64,000 nt of DNA from assembly GCF_024362785.1 (NCBI RefSeq), contig NZ_CP093301.1, positions 3,038,001 to 3,102,000 of the forward strand, written 5' to 3'. This document shows, one piece after another, positions 20,629-28,901 of the stretch. Position 1 is the stretch's first letter. Each line of letters opens with the position of its first letter. A program made the position numbers and the translations under genes. Source of the stretch: Evansella sp. LMS18 (GTDB taxonomy: Bacteria > Bacillota > Bacilli > Bacillales > Salisediminibacteriaceae). The notes beneath the pieces are model-generated. The model ran no database searches, had not been told where the DNA came from, and worked only from the letters and a program-made list of their open reading frames with translations.

Positions 20629-20717
20629 GCCGGGGTGGTGGAATTGGCAGACACACAGGACTTAAAATCCTGCGGTAGGTGACTACCGTGCCGGTTCAAG
20701 TCCGGCCCTCGGCACCA
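20629..20717 (+). tRNA. tRNA-Leu (TAA)
   Basis: Acceptor GCCGGGG/CCTCGGC, anticodon TAA, long variable arm, encoded CCA. Confidence 0.97.
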
Positions 20718-20748
20718 TTTTATACTAATTGAATCTTAAATTTAGCTT

Positions 20749-20834
20749 GCCGAAGTGGTGGAATGGCAGACACGGTAGACTCAAAATCTACTGCCTTCAC
20801 GGGCGTGCCGGTTCAAGTCCGGCCTTCGGTACCA
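20749..20834 (+). tRNA. tRNA-Leu (CAA)
   Basis: Acceptor GCCGAAG/CTTCGGT, anticodon CAA, long variable arm, encoded CCA. Last tRNA of the operon. Confidence 0.97.
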
Positions 20835-20847
20835 ATATACATATTTT

Positions 20848-20878
20848 AAGACTCCTCATTTATTGAGGAGTCTTTTTT
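20848..20878 (+). terminator. rrn-tRNA operon terminator
   Basis: AAGACTCCTCA / TGAGGAGTCTT stem with a short loop and a run of six T residues. Confidence 0.9.
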
Positions 20879-21103
20879 GCATCTATAATAATTCCGCTGT
20901 TACAGTCATAAATCTTTTTTTTACTTATGAAAATTAAATTTCTAAGGAAATACGCCTTAAGTCTTATAAAATAATAGTCTCCCGACGGAAGTGGCTGACT
21001 ATTGGATTAAGTATGCTTGAAAAGAATTAAAAAAAATTCTAAAAAGCAGGAAACCATTTTGCATTCAAAGCGTAAGTATCAAAGGTGCTTATAAGAGAGG
21101 TAT

Positions 21104-24100
21104 GTGGAGGGAGATGTATTTAAATTGTTAAGATTGCTGCTTGAAAGGAAGATTGCTGTAGGTCTGATGGTTGTGCTTATTTTTATGGTGGGAGTATTTT
21201 CAATTAATAAACTGGATAAGGAATTACTTCCATCGATTGATTTTGACTTGGTCATGATCAGTGTAAATGCGGGAAATATGCCTGTATCGGAAGTAGAAGA
21301 AAGAGTAACCGGACCACTGGAGGATATGCTGGACCAGACGGACGGAGTAAAATCGTTCCAATCCTCTTCTATGGTTGGGAGCAGTTCGGTTTTTGTTGAA
21401 ATTGAAGAGGGCCGTCTGAATGATGTAAAAGGTTTAATTGAAGCTGGCTCAAGCAGCCTGGAAAGCCAGATCAACGGGGTCAATTTTATTCATGTTACCC
21501 CTATGAGTACTGACCAGGGGTATGAATTTTTCATGGAGATTTCAGGCGGGTCCATGGAAGAGATGAGTGAGTTTGCCCGTAATGTAGTTGAACCAAGAAT
21601 TGAGAGCCTCTCTTCTGTCCGGGATGTGCAGTTGAGCGGTCTCGAAGAAAAAGAATATATTATTGAATTCGATCTGGAAAAATTAAACGACAACGGCCTG
21701 GATATCACTCAGACAGCCGGACTGCTGCAGCAATCGAATCTTGATACAACCCTGGGTGAATTAAATGCTGAAGAAAAAAATACATCAGTCAGATGGGATA
21801 CAGCATTTTCATCGGCAGAGCAAATTGAAGAGACTAAAATCCCTTCAGCAGCTGGCCCGGTTACCCTGAAGGACATTGCAAAAATAAATGTAGAGACTAA
21901 CCAAAATTCCTCCGCGGCCTGGAAGGACGGAAGCCGTGATTTTATATTTGTAGAAATAGGCAGAGCCGACGGTTATACACAGCTCGAAATGGCTGAAGAG
22001 ATCCGTATGGAAGTCGGAGATATTAAAGAATCCGGCCTAAATTTTTCGTTTAATGAAATTGTAAATCAGGCAGACTACGTTAGTTCTTCCCTTGATGGGG
22101 TTTCCCAAAACATCCTTATTGGAAGCATTCTTGCCCTGCTTACATTAATAGTGTTTTTAAGGAATTTACGGGCTACCTCAATTATTGGGCTATCTATTCC
22201 TGTATCCATATTGCTGACATTTGCTGTCATGTGGATGTTTGGGTACAGCCTGAATATGTTAACGTTAATAGGACTGGGCCTTGGAATTGGAATGATGGTT
22301 GATGCCTCGATTGTCATACTCGAATCAATCTACCGGAAAAAAGAACAAGGTTATACAGGCACAGAAGCTGTAACTAAAGGTGTTAAAGAAGTAGCTGGGG
22401 CTGTAATTGCATCCATGCTTACCACAGTGGTGGTTTTTGTGCCTGTAGGACTGTTTGGGGGAGATTTCGGAGTCTTTATTCTGATTTTAAGCGTCGTAGT
22501 AGTTATCACGTTAGTAAGCTCAGTTGTAGTATCGTTTACGCTTATCCCAGCTCTCTCGGAAAACTTTCTCAAATTGAGGAAAAAAGACAGAACCCTGAAA
22601 AAACAGGGCAGGATTACTGAGCTTTACGGAAGTTTGATCAGCTGGCTAAGTGGAAAAAAACGCCGCCGATATAGTCTCATTTTAATGTTCTTCCTTGTAT
22701 TTGGCGCATCTGTTGCGTTAACGGCCAAAGTACCGATTACTTTGATGCCAGATGTGTATGACAGATACTTTGAAACTGGTGTGGCATTTGAAGATGGCCT
22801 GACTCCATCAGAACGGGAGGAAATAGTGAAAGCAGCACATGAAAAGCTGTCTTCTATCCCGGATGTGGAAACAACTATCTTTATTGACGACCCGCAATAT
22901 TTACTGACTCTCGTTAATATGACCAAGGGAGATGACATAACTACTCCACAGGAAGAAGTTAATACAGCGATAAATGAAGCTCTCCGGGAACTGGAGGAAG
23001 AATATCCAGTAGCAGGGTCAGGTATGATAATGGGCCCTATGGGGGGAGCACCGGTACAACTGATGGTAAAAGGAGACAGCCTTGCTGAGATTGAAGAATT
23101 AAGCGGGAAATTGACAACCGAACTCCGAGAAGTTGAAGGACTGGTGAATGTTGGCACTTCTGTGGAAAATACTACCGAAGAGCTGCAATTTGTTTTTGAC
23201 GAGAAAACGCTTGAGGAAGATGGCCTGACAACAATGGATATTTTCGGACAGCTGCAGGGCTCTTTTTCACCAATACCAATTGGGGAAGCTGCTGTGAGTG
23301 ATGAAATAATACCGGTAATGGCAAAAACTAACAAAGTTATTGACAGTGAGGACGCGTTGGCAGACTTTGAAGTTCTAAGCAGTGCCGGTCTCAATCCATT
23401 ATCCGATTATATGAGTCTTGAACGGATAAGTATGCCGGTTAAAATTGATCGTGATAATGGAGAAAGGTATGTAACAGTCTCCGGTGAAATCGAGGGCCGT
23501 GATCTTGGTTCGGTTTCCAGGGATGTACAAAGTGTACTAAGAAACTTTGATGTTCCCTCCGGATATACAGTAGCAATGGCAGGTGATCTCGAGGCACAGC
23601 AGGAGATGATTATGGATTTGCTTGTTGTAGTGGGGATATCTATTTTCCTCGTATATTTAGTTATGGCCGTTCAGTTTAACAGCCTGTCTCATCCGATTAT
23701 AGTAATGTCCATAATCCCAATGACTCTTATAGGAGCGATTCTCGCTCTCCTCATTACTCAGAGGGAACTAAGTGTTATATCCGCGCTCGGGGTGCTGATG
23801 CTGATTGGTATAGTGCTGAATAATGCCATTCTGTTAATCGACCGGGCTAAGCAGCTTAGAAAGGAAGGATTAAATGCGGCCGAAGCAGTTAAAGAAGCTG
23901 GTAAGAACCGCCTCCGTCCAATATTTATGACTACGTTAACAACTGTTGGAGGGATGCTCCCGCTTGCTTTAGCTACTGGCAGCGGCAGTGCTTATCAGGC
24001 GCCTCTCGCTACAATTATAATTGGCGGGTTGTTATTCGCCACCCTGATAACGCTAGTGTTGATTCCTTCTGTTTATATGCTGTTTGAAGATATAGGGAAC

Positions 24101-24166
24101 GGCGTAAGGAAGCTTTTTAGGCGGAAGGATAAAAAGAAAGATGAGAATGTAATTGACGTGGCATAG
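21104..24166 (+). CDS. swrC: RND-family efflux transporter (SwrC/YerP-like)
   Basis: A 1,020-residue RND transporter. Twelve transmembrane segments are expected; the first is at about residues 14-35, and two large extracytoplasmic loops follow TM1 and TM7. Family motifs include LGLGIGMMVDASIVILESIYR in TM4 (the proton-relay Asp region) and GIVLNNAILLIDRAKQLR in TM10. In B. subtilis SwrC confers surfactin resistance and supports swarming; the substrate here is not known. Start is a GTG at 21104 with AGAGAGGT just upstream; a TTG at 21125 is an alternative. It is followed by its own terminator, so it appears monocistronic. Confidence 0.88.
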   Translation: MEGDVFKLLRLLLERKIAVGLMVVLIFMVGVFSINKLDKELLPSIDFDLVMISVNAGNMPVSEVEERVTGPLEDMLDQTDGVKSFQSSSMVGSSSVFVEIEEGRLNDVKGLIEAGSSSLESQINGVNFIHVTPMSTDQGYEFFMEISGGSMEEMSEFARNVVEPRIESLSSVRDVQLSGLEEKEYIIEFDLEKLNDNGLDITQTAGLLQQSNLDTTLGELNAEEKNTSVRWDTAFSSAEQIEETKIPSAAGPVTLKDIAKINVETNQNSSAAWKDGSRDFIFVEIGRADGYTQLEMAEEIRMEVGDIKESGLNFSFNEIVNQADYVSSSLDGVSQNILIGSILALLTLIVFLRNLRATSIIGLSIPVSILLTFAVMWMFGYSLNMLTLIGLGLGIGMMVDASIVILESIYRKKEQGYTGTEAVTKGVKEVAGAVIASMLTTVVVFVPVGLFGGDFGVFILILSVVVVITLVSSVVVSFTLIPALSENFLKLRKKDRTLKKQGRITELYGSLISWLSGKKRRRYSLILMFFLVFGASVALTAKVPITLMPDVYDRYFETGVAFEDGLTPSEREEIVKAAHEKLSSIPDVETTIFIDDPQYLLTLVNMTKGDDITTPQEEVNTAINEALRELEEEYPVAGSGMIMGPMGGAPVQLMVKGDSLAEIEELSGKLTTELREVEGLVNVGTSVENTTEELQFVFDEKTLEEDGLTTMDIFGQLQGSFSPIPIGEAAVSDEIIPVMAKTNKVIDSEDALADFEVLSSAGLNPLSDYMSLERISMPVKIDRDNGERYVTVSGEIEGRDLGSVSRDVQSVLRNFDVPSGYTVAMAGDLEAQQEMIMDLLVVVGISIFLVYLVMAVQFNSLSHPIIVMSIIPMTLIGAILALLITQRELSVISALGVLMLIGIVLNNAILLIDRAKQLRKEGLNAAEAVKEAGKNRLRPIFMTTLTTVGGMLPLALATGSGSAYQAPLATIIIGGLLFATLITLVLIPSVYMLFEDIGNGVRKLFRRKDKKKDENVIDVA

Positions 24167-24175
24167 TAAAAATAC

Positions 24176-24206
24176 AAACTTCCTGTCAGCTGACAGGAGG
24201 TTTGTT
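24176..24206 (+). terminator. swrC terminator
   Basis: Symmetrical hairpin around TTCCTGTCAGCTGACAGGAG with AAAC/GTTT outer pairs, followed by GTTCTTG. Confidence 0.8.
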
Positions 24207-24293
24207 CTTGTCAGTCTGTAATTTTTAAATAATTTGATTTATTGTGTTACATAGAATTATACTTATAACTGGAAACTAATTTAATAACAATTC

Positions 24294-24374
24294 GGCTAGG
24301 GGAGCATGGAAATGCTGAGAGATGGAATATCGACCCTTTGAACCTGATCTGGGTAACACCAGCGTAGGGAAGTG
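24294..24374 (+). promoter_or_regulatory. TPP riboswitch (THI element)
   Basis: The conserved core is clear: CTAGGGGAGC at the 5' side, GCTGAGA, then CCCTTTGAACCTGATCTGGG and AACACCAGCGTAGGGAA. These match the thiamine-pyrophosphate aptamer. It precedes a transcription terminator and tenA, so binding of TPP should shut off the gene. Confidence 0.95.
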
Positions 24375-24411
24375 GAATCGCATAATTATGGCCATTTTAT
24401 GGTCAATGCTG

Positions 24412-24446
24412 AACCCATTTCCTCTTTGCAGGTAAATGGGTTTTTG
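24412..24446 (+). terminator. Expression-platform terminator of the TPP riboswitch
   Basis: AACCCATTT (24412-24420) pairs with AAATGGGTT (24434-24442) followed by a T run. It lies between aptamer and tenA, the arrangement for riboswitch-controlled premature termination. Confidence 0.88.
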
Positions 24447-24537
24447 TGTTTTTCTCCCCCTGATCAGAGAGGTGATGTAATTCTGAAGGTTTTTCATGTT
24501 TACTTTTCACAATGTTGATTTAGAAAGGGGAAATAAA

Positions 24538-25215
24538 ATGAGCACTTTATTTACAGATCGATTATGGAATCGGGTGGAGCCAATTTGGAATACCTATCTG
24601 GAACACCCATTTGTAAAAGGACTTGGTGAGGGATGGCTGGAAAAGGACAAATTCAGGCATTGGATGAAACAGGATTATGTTTACTTAATTGAATACTGCA
24701 GGCTGTTTGCCTTAGGAAGTGCAAAAGCGCAGGATCTTGAAACAATGACAGTATTTGCAAAGCTTCTCCATGGCACTCTTGATATAGAAATGGATCTTCA
24801 TCGCCAGTATGCCGCTCAATTCGATATTTCTCCTGAGGAGCTTGAAGCTACTGAGGCAGGATCGACTACTACAGCATATACGAGCTATATGCTTAACGTA
24901 TCGCAGCGTGGCGGGGTTGAAAATGTAATAGCATCCGTTCTCACGTGCGCATGGAGCTATAATTTTATCGGTAAAGAGCTGGCAAAATGGCCTGGAGCAA
25001 CGGAACATGAATTTTACGGCCACTGGGTGAAAATGTATTCTTCTGATGAATTCACTGAGCTGGCAGAAGACTGTAAGAACCTGATGAATGAAATAGCAAA
25101 GGGTAAACCAGAAAGGGAATTAGCAGAGCTGGAAGAAATAGTAGTCAAAACCAGTTTATTTGAGTATATGTTCTGGGACATGGCTGAAAATAAAGAAGAC
25201 TGGCCAGTTAAGTGA
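24538..25215 (+). CDS. tenA: Thiaminase II TenA (aminopyrimidine aminohydrolase)
   Basis: A 225-residue TenA protein that hydrolyses amino-aminomethyl-methylpyrimidine in salvage of degraded thiamine. The active-site residues can be placed: Asp46 in MKQDYVYL, Cys137 in SVLTCAWSYNFIG, and Glu209 near the end in SLFEYMFWDMAE. An upstream in-frame ATG at 24496 exists, but AAAGGGGA at 24523-24530 and the family N-terminus select 24538. Alone behind a TPP riboswitch: no other thiamine gene lies next to it, and a terminator follows, so it forms a one-gene salvage unit. Confidence 0.95.
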   Translation: MSTLFTDRLWNRVEPIWNTYLEHPFVKGLGEGWLEKDKFRHWMKQDYVYLIEYCRLFALGSAKAQDLETMTVFAKLLHGTLDIEMDLHRQYAAQFDISPEELEATEAGSTTTAYTSYMLNVSQRGGVENVIASVLTCAWSYNFIGKELAKWPGATEHEFYGHWVKMYSSDEFTELAEDCKNLMNEIAKGKPERELAELEEIVVKTSLFEYMFWDMAENKEDWPVK

Positions 25216-25263
25216 TATAAACTGGAGAATATTATCAAAGGATCTTTTACTGACATGTAAAAA

Positions 25264-25305
25264 AAACAACCACCTGTTAAATAGCACGAGGTGGTTGTTT
25301 TTTTG
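25264..25305. terminator. Bidirectional terminator between tenA and the LDT gene
   Basis: AACAACCACCT / AGGTGGTTGTT stem with A run before and T run after; works for both convergent genes. Confidence 0.85.
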
Positions 25306-25313
25306 CACATTAA

Positions 25314-26306
25314 TTACTTAAGTTTTCCAAGCGTCTTCGGACCTGCAATTCCATCAGGAGTCAATTTGTTATCCCGCTGAAACTTTTTAACCGCAGCTAC
25401 GGTGTTAGGGCCGTATTTCCCGTCCACTCCCTTCGTGTTATAACCAAGCTTAGTAAGCTTGCTCTGAAGATCTTTGACAGCCGAGCCGCTGCTGCCTGAC
25501 CTCAGAGTCGTAGTTTTCGAAGGGGTGGTTGTGGTACCTGAGGGCTTCTTTTTACCTTTAAGTTTTTCTTCTATCAAGTTTTTGGTCTTGGCACCTGCAA
25601 TGCCATCCACCGTTAATTTATTGTCTTTCTGAAATTTCTTTACTGCTGATGCGGTACCTGGCCCAAACACTCCGTCTATTCCATTAGGGTTATAACCAAG
25701 TGTGTTGAGGTTTCTTTGAAGCTCTTTTACACTTTCTCCTATGCTTCCTTGTTTCAGAGTGCCTCCGCTTTGGCTGGCTGAAGGACCGCCGCTCACTTTG
25801 AACCCGTTAGATTTTGCGATAGATTCAAATGAGCTCGAAGAAGTTGTAATAACTAGTGGAGTGTTCACCTTTACTTTATCAAAAAGCCACCGTACTTCCT
25901 CGTTATGCATCCTCACACATCCAGCGCTTGCATAGGTGCCAATTGATGCTGGATTGTTGTTTCCATGAATAGCATAAGTATTTCCGTTCGTTCCTCTTGC
26001 ATTAAATCCAAGCCACCTGTTTCCCAGTGGGTTCCTTGGGTCTCCCCCTGGAATATTTTCTTTGTAGTAAGGCCGGTTGACGATTCTGTTGACAATTTTG
26101 AACTTACCTTCAGGAGTCAAATTCTGGCTCCTGCCGGTTGCTACCTGAAATGAGCGGACAAACTTCCCGTTTTCATAAAAGGCGAGCTGGTTGTTAGATT
26201 TGTTGATGATAATTAATTGATCGTTGGCTGCGGAGACGGAGGGAAGAGACCACGATAAGACCAGGAAGACAACTAAAAAACAGGATAAAATTTTTTTCAA
26301 AGCCAT
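25314..26306 (-). CDS. L,D-transpeptidase with two peptidoglycan-binding domains (copy 1)
   Basis: A 330-residue secreted protein. An N-terminal signal peptide (LKKILSCFLVVFLVLSW, cleavage near VSA-AND at about residue 26) is followed by a YkuD catalytic domain with YAIHGNNNPASIG and the Cys motif SAGCVRMHNEEV, then two PG_binding_1 repeats (about residues 180-237 and 268-330, each ending DGIAG). Such enzymes make 3-3 cross-links or attach proteins in the wall. The upstream ATG at 26360 is rejected because GGAAAGAAGG serves the ATG at 26306. A close paralogue lies just upstream on the same strand. Confidence 0.92.
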   Translation of the reverse strand: MALKKILSCFLVVFLVLSWSLPSVSAANDQLIIINKSNNQLAFYENGKFVRSFQVATGRSQNLTPEGKFKIVNRIVNRPYYKENIPGGDPRNPLGNRWLGFNARGTNGNTYAIHGNNNPASIGTYASAGCVRMHNEEVRWLFDKVKVNTPLVITTSSSSFESIAKSNGFKVSGGPSASQSGGTLKQGSIGESVKELQRNLNTLGYNPNGIDGVFGPGTASAVKKFQKDNKLTVDGIAGAKTKNLIEEKLKGKKKPSGTTTTPSKTTTLRSGSSGSAVKDLQSKLTKLGYNTKGVDGKYGPNTVAAVKKFQRDNKLTPDGIAGPKTLGKLK

Positions 26307-26458
26307 TCCTTCTTTCCTTTTATAATCACCCTCCATGTATATGTACGACAGCTTGGCCAATTTCTAATTTAAAGCAAAAGTGTTCGCACATTTTTTACAG
26401 GAAATAAAAGAATGGCAATGAAGGTGCAGATAAAGACCGGGTAGTGGAACAGTAATGG

Positions 26459-26542
26459 TTTATCCCGATGTAACCGTCCGTAAAACTCCCGCCTCAAAAC
26501 AGGAGTGGAAGCGAAGAGGTTTAGGCGGGAGATAACGGACGC
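26459..26542 (+). repeat. Dispersed repeat family C, copy C1 (palindromic)
   Basis: Starts TTTATCCCGATGTAACCGTC. The arms CGTCCGT + CTCCCGCCT (left) pair with AGGCGGGAG + ACGGACG (right), so the whole unit is a long hairpin with a loop of about 28 bases. A left half with the same sequence occurs at 63281-63338. Confidence 0.75.
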
Positions 26543-26559
26543 TAACATTCCGATTAGTT

Positions 26560-26607
26560 CAACTCTCAATCAGCGGGGATGAATAAAACCCCCACTGATT
26601 GAGAGTT
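26560..26607. terminator. Long hairpin between the two LDT genes
   Basis: AACTCTCAATCAG and CTGATTGAGAGTT flank an inner GGGG/CCCC part. It has 13 outer base pairs and lies between the two genes; no strong T run, so it may be an mRNA-stability or bidirectional terminator structure. Confidence 0.55.
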
Positions 26608-26621
26608 CACTTTATTGCATT

Positions 26622-26648
26622 GAAAAAAAAATCCACCAAAGTGGTGGG
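26622..26648 (-). terminator. Terminator of LDT copy 2
   Basis: On the minus strand CCCACCACTTTGGTGGA is followed by nine T residues, directly after the stop codon. Confidence 0.8.
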
Positions 26649-27632
26649 TTATTTGCTGTAGAGTTTTTTCTGTGTAGCAGGCCCTGCTATGCCATCAGTT
26701 TTCAATTTATTATCCTTCTGAAATTTCTGAACGGCTGCTTTAGTTGCAGGACCGAATTTCCCATCGACCCCTTTAGTGCTATAACCAAGGGAAGTAAGTT
26801 TTTGCTGTAAATCTTTAACTTGCTGGCCTTTACTGCCTGTTTTTAAAGTGCTGTATTTTGTGGCAGATTCAGCAGCTGGTTTTTTGGCAGTCTTACTTTC
26901 TATTAAACTCAGTGTTTTTGAACCGGCAACACCATCGGCTTTCAATTTATTGTCCCTCTGGAACTTCTGGACTGCCGCCTTAGTATTAGGCCCGAATGTT
27001 CCATCTGTCCCTTTTGTGCTATATCCAAGAGATGTTAAGTTCTTCTGCAGTTCCTTAACAGCTTCACCCTTGCTGCCTGTTTTTAAAGTGGCAGATTTTG
27101 TTTGTTGTTTTGAAGGCTCTGTTACTTTATAGCCATTCTTTTTCGCAATTGTATCAAAGGAATCTTTTGTGGAAACTATCACAACGGGAGAATTCATTTT
27201 CACTTTGTCATACAGCCATTTTACTTCCTCATTATGCATTCTGACACAGCCGTTACTGGCATAAGTGCCTATGGAAGAAGGGTTGTTGTTGCCATGGATA
27301 GCATAAGTGTTACCGTTAGTACCTTTCGCATTGAAACCAATCCATCGCGCACCAAGGGGATTACGAGGATCGCCGCCAGGTATGTTCTGTTTATAATAAG
27401 GTCTGTTCTTTACTTTATTAACTACTTTAAACTTTCCCTCGGGTGTTAACTTAGTAGTTTTACCGGTAGCAACACTGAATGTTTTTACCAGCTTATTATT
27501 TTCATAGAATGCAAGTTCATTGTTCGCTTTGTTAATAATAATAAGCTGATCATTTGAAGCTGCAGCCGCTGCCGGAGCAAACCAGAGAAATAGCAACAAA
27601 CCAATGAAAGACAATGCCCACAATTTTTTCAT
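26649..27632 (-). CDS. L,D-transpeptidase with two peptidoglycan-binding domains (copy 2)
   Basis: A 327-residue paralogue of the preceding gene with the same order: signal peptide (KKLWALSFIGLLLFLWF, cleavage near AAA-ASN), YkuD domain with YAIHGNNNPSSIG and SNGCVRMHNEEV containing the catalytic Cys, then two PG_binding_1 domains. The two proteins share long identical stretches, so this is a tandem duplication. Two adjacent ATGs are possible (27635 and 27632); GGGGAG spacing favours the second. Each copy has its own terminator, so they are likely separate transcription units. Confidence 0.92.
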   Translation of the reverse strand: MKKLWALSFIGLLLFLWFAPAAAAASNDQLIIINKANNELAFYENNKLVKTFSVATGKTTKLTPEGKFKVVNKVKNRPYYKQNIPGGDPRNPLGARWIGFNAKGTNGNTYAIHGNNNPSSIGTYASNGCVRMHNEEVKWLYDKVKMNSPVVIVSTKDSFDTIAKKNGYKVTEPSKQQTKSATLKTGSKGEAVKELQKNLTSLGYSTKGTDGTFGPNTKAAVQKFQRDNKLKADGVAGSKTLSLIESKTAKKPAAESATKYSTLKTGSKGQQVKDLQQKLTSLGYSTKGVDGKFGPATKAAVQKFQKDNKLKTDGIAGPATQKKLYSK

Positions 27633-27979
27633 CATTAACTCCCCATTTCTATTTTTGTTTATATAACGAAAAATATTAAAGCCAGGTTGCAAAAGGGACA
27701 TTGATTTTATTTGAGTTTTCTTTATGGCTTATGAAGAAAGGGGATTCAAAGATTATGTTTAGTTCTTTAAAAAGAACTCTTAAGTTCATTATATAACAAA
27801 TGGCAGAATATTCAATATAGTAAAATAGGGAAATGTGGCACAAATATGAAACTTATGAACATTTTTTTGTGTCAATACCAGACGCTATGTATGGAGTGTG
27901 AGTCCATTGTTGTAATAATTGGGCAGGGGGTTTAACCACTTGCACATATGGGAAACGAATATTAAATCAATTAAATAAT

Positions 27980-28115
27980 GGTTCTGTTAAAAAGCAATTC
28001 ATTGTTATGTAATTATGTTGACCGAAGACCTGGCTCAGCTGTAAAAATGAGGGGCATTTTCAAGGTCCGGCATTTTGAGGCTGTCAGGAAGTCAACAAAT
28101 GGAGTTAACAGAACC
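27980..28115. mobile_element. Possible MITE with GGTTCTGTTAA inverted ends
   Basis: A 136-bp stretch bounded by GGTTCTGTTAA (27980-27990) and its exact inverse TTAACAGAACC (28105-28115). The ends resemble those of IS6-family insertion sequences (GGTTCTGTTGC). The flanks contain AAATCAAT on both sides but not as an exact adjacent duplication. No reading frame inside. This sits in the 511-base gap 27633-28143, where nothing else was recognised. Confidence 0.4.
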
Positions 28116-28143
28116 AAATCAATAATAGGGAGGACGTATTGAT

Positions 28144-28212
28144 ATGTTAAGAACTATTTTAATGATCGTTGGTGCAATCGTAGTAATTAGTTTAATTCTT
28201 TCTTTACTGTAA
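28144..28212 (+). CDS. 22-residue single-span membrane peptide
   Basis: ATG at 28144 after AGGGAGG encodes MLRTILMIVGAIVVISLILS plus LL, a peptide that is almost entirely one hydrophobic segment with one Arg at the start. Many Bacillus spore or stress genes are of this size, but no family could be named. The strong ribosome site and clean stop support expression; function is unknown. Confidence 0.5.
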   Translation: MLRTILMIVGAIVVISLILSLL

Positions 28213-28310
28213 AAAGCAAGTAAGAAGGAAATTTATGCAGCTGCCTTTTCCGGGCAGCTAAGAGGGTAACTTCAGCTGTCGGATAGAGGACTTACAGGAG
28301 GTGCTTGGAT

Positions 28311-28472
28311 ATGAGCAATGAAAATGCCAGAGAAACTGAAAAGAAACAAGAAGACTCCATTGAACAAAAGAAAAAGAAAGAGCACTCCGAAGATATCTCA
28401 CCTCAAAGAGGAGAAAAGGGCTCTAATCCCGGGGAACATACTTCTGAGAAAAACCCTGATGATTTTGATTAA
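28311..28472 (+). CDS. 53-residue highly charged hypothetical protein
   Basis: ATG at 28311 preceded by AGGAGGTG at 28296-28303 with seven-base spacing. The product is very hydrophilic (SNENARETEKKQEDSIEQK, a KKKK run at residues 20-23, ending NPDDFD), probably disordered, with no Cys or Trp. Of unknown function. It lies between the 22-residue peptide gene and the convergent SASP-like gene, in a region of small genes. Confidence 0.6.
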   Translation: MSNENARETEKKQEDSIEQKKKKEHSEDISPQRGEKGSNPGEHTSEKNPDDFD

Positions 28473-28533
28473 TTGCAGAGGGGCCCAAAACCCGGGTTCT
28501 CGTATATATTAAGAGAGATTAATAAAGACTGAG

Positions 28534-28564
28534 AAGAGGACCATCGGCATTCGATGGTCCTCTA
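28534..28564. terminator. Hairpin between convergent small genes
   Basis: GAGGACCATCG / CGATGGTCCTC, 11-bp stem with a GCATT loop. No T run on the plus strand; may serve both genes. Confidence 0.6.
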
Positions 28565-28582
28565 CAAGGTTAAGTAAAGATA

Positions 28583-28768
28583 TTAGTTGTTGTTGTTTCT
28601 GTTATTTCTGTTGTTTCTGTTGTTTCTGTTGTTGTTTGCAGCATTTTCACTTGCAAATTCAGTACTTACATTGTCCAGGTTTAATTCCTGGCTGTTGCCA
28701 GCTGCCGCGTTGTTGTCTGCTCTGTTGTTGCGGTTATTACGGTTATTTCGTTCATTTTGTCTGCTCAT
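28583..28768 (-). CDS. Gamma-type SASP-like protein rich in Asn-Arg repeats
   Basis: A 61-residue protein with three parts: an N-terminal Asn/Arg-rich stretch (NERNNRNNRNNR), a centre containing TEFASE at residues 36-41, and a C-terminal NNRNNRNNRNNRNNNN tail. TEFASE is the site cut by the germination protease GPR in gamma-type small acid-soluble spore proteins (SspE). SspE usually has Gln/Asn-rich repeats; here Asn-Asn-Arg is used instead, making the protein basic. GGAGGTG precedes the ATG at 28768. Assignment to the SASP group rests on the motif and composition. Confidence 0.6.
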   Translation of the reverse strand: MSRQNERNNRNNRNNRADNNAAAGNSQELNLDNVSTEFASENAANNNRNNRNNRNNRNNNN

Positions 28769-28863
28769 AATTTTCACCTCCCTAATGATAATTTCTCCAA
28801 AAGGTTTTTTTTCATACGTGAATTAAACAGAGGTTTTACATACAGACTGTTGTTTCAAACGTC

Positions 28864-28894
28864 AAAAAAAGGTTCCCGTTCGGGAACCTTTTTT
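28864..28894. terminator. Bidirectional terminator after the SDR gene
   Basis: AAAAAAGGTTCCCG / CGGGAACCTTTTTT, a tight hairpin with A and T tracts. Confidence 0.85.
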
Positions 28895-28901
28895 AATATT
28901 T

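Noticed and set aside
28318-28512. 64-codon frame overlapping the 53-residue charged protein
   Set aside because: The overlapping frame at 28311 has the correctly spaced AGGAGGTG; the other is a shadow.
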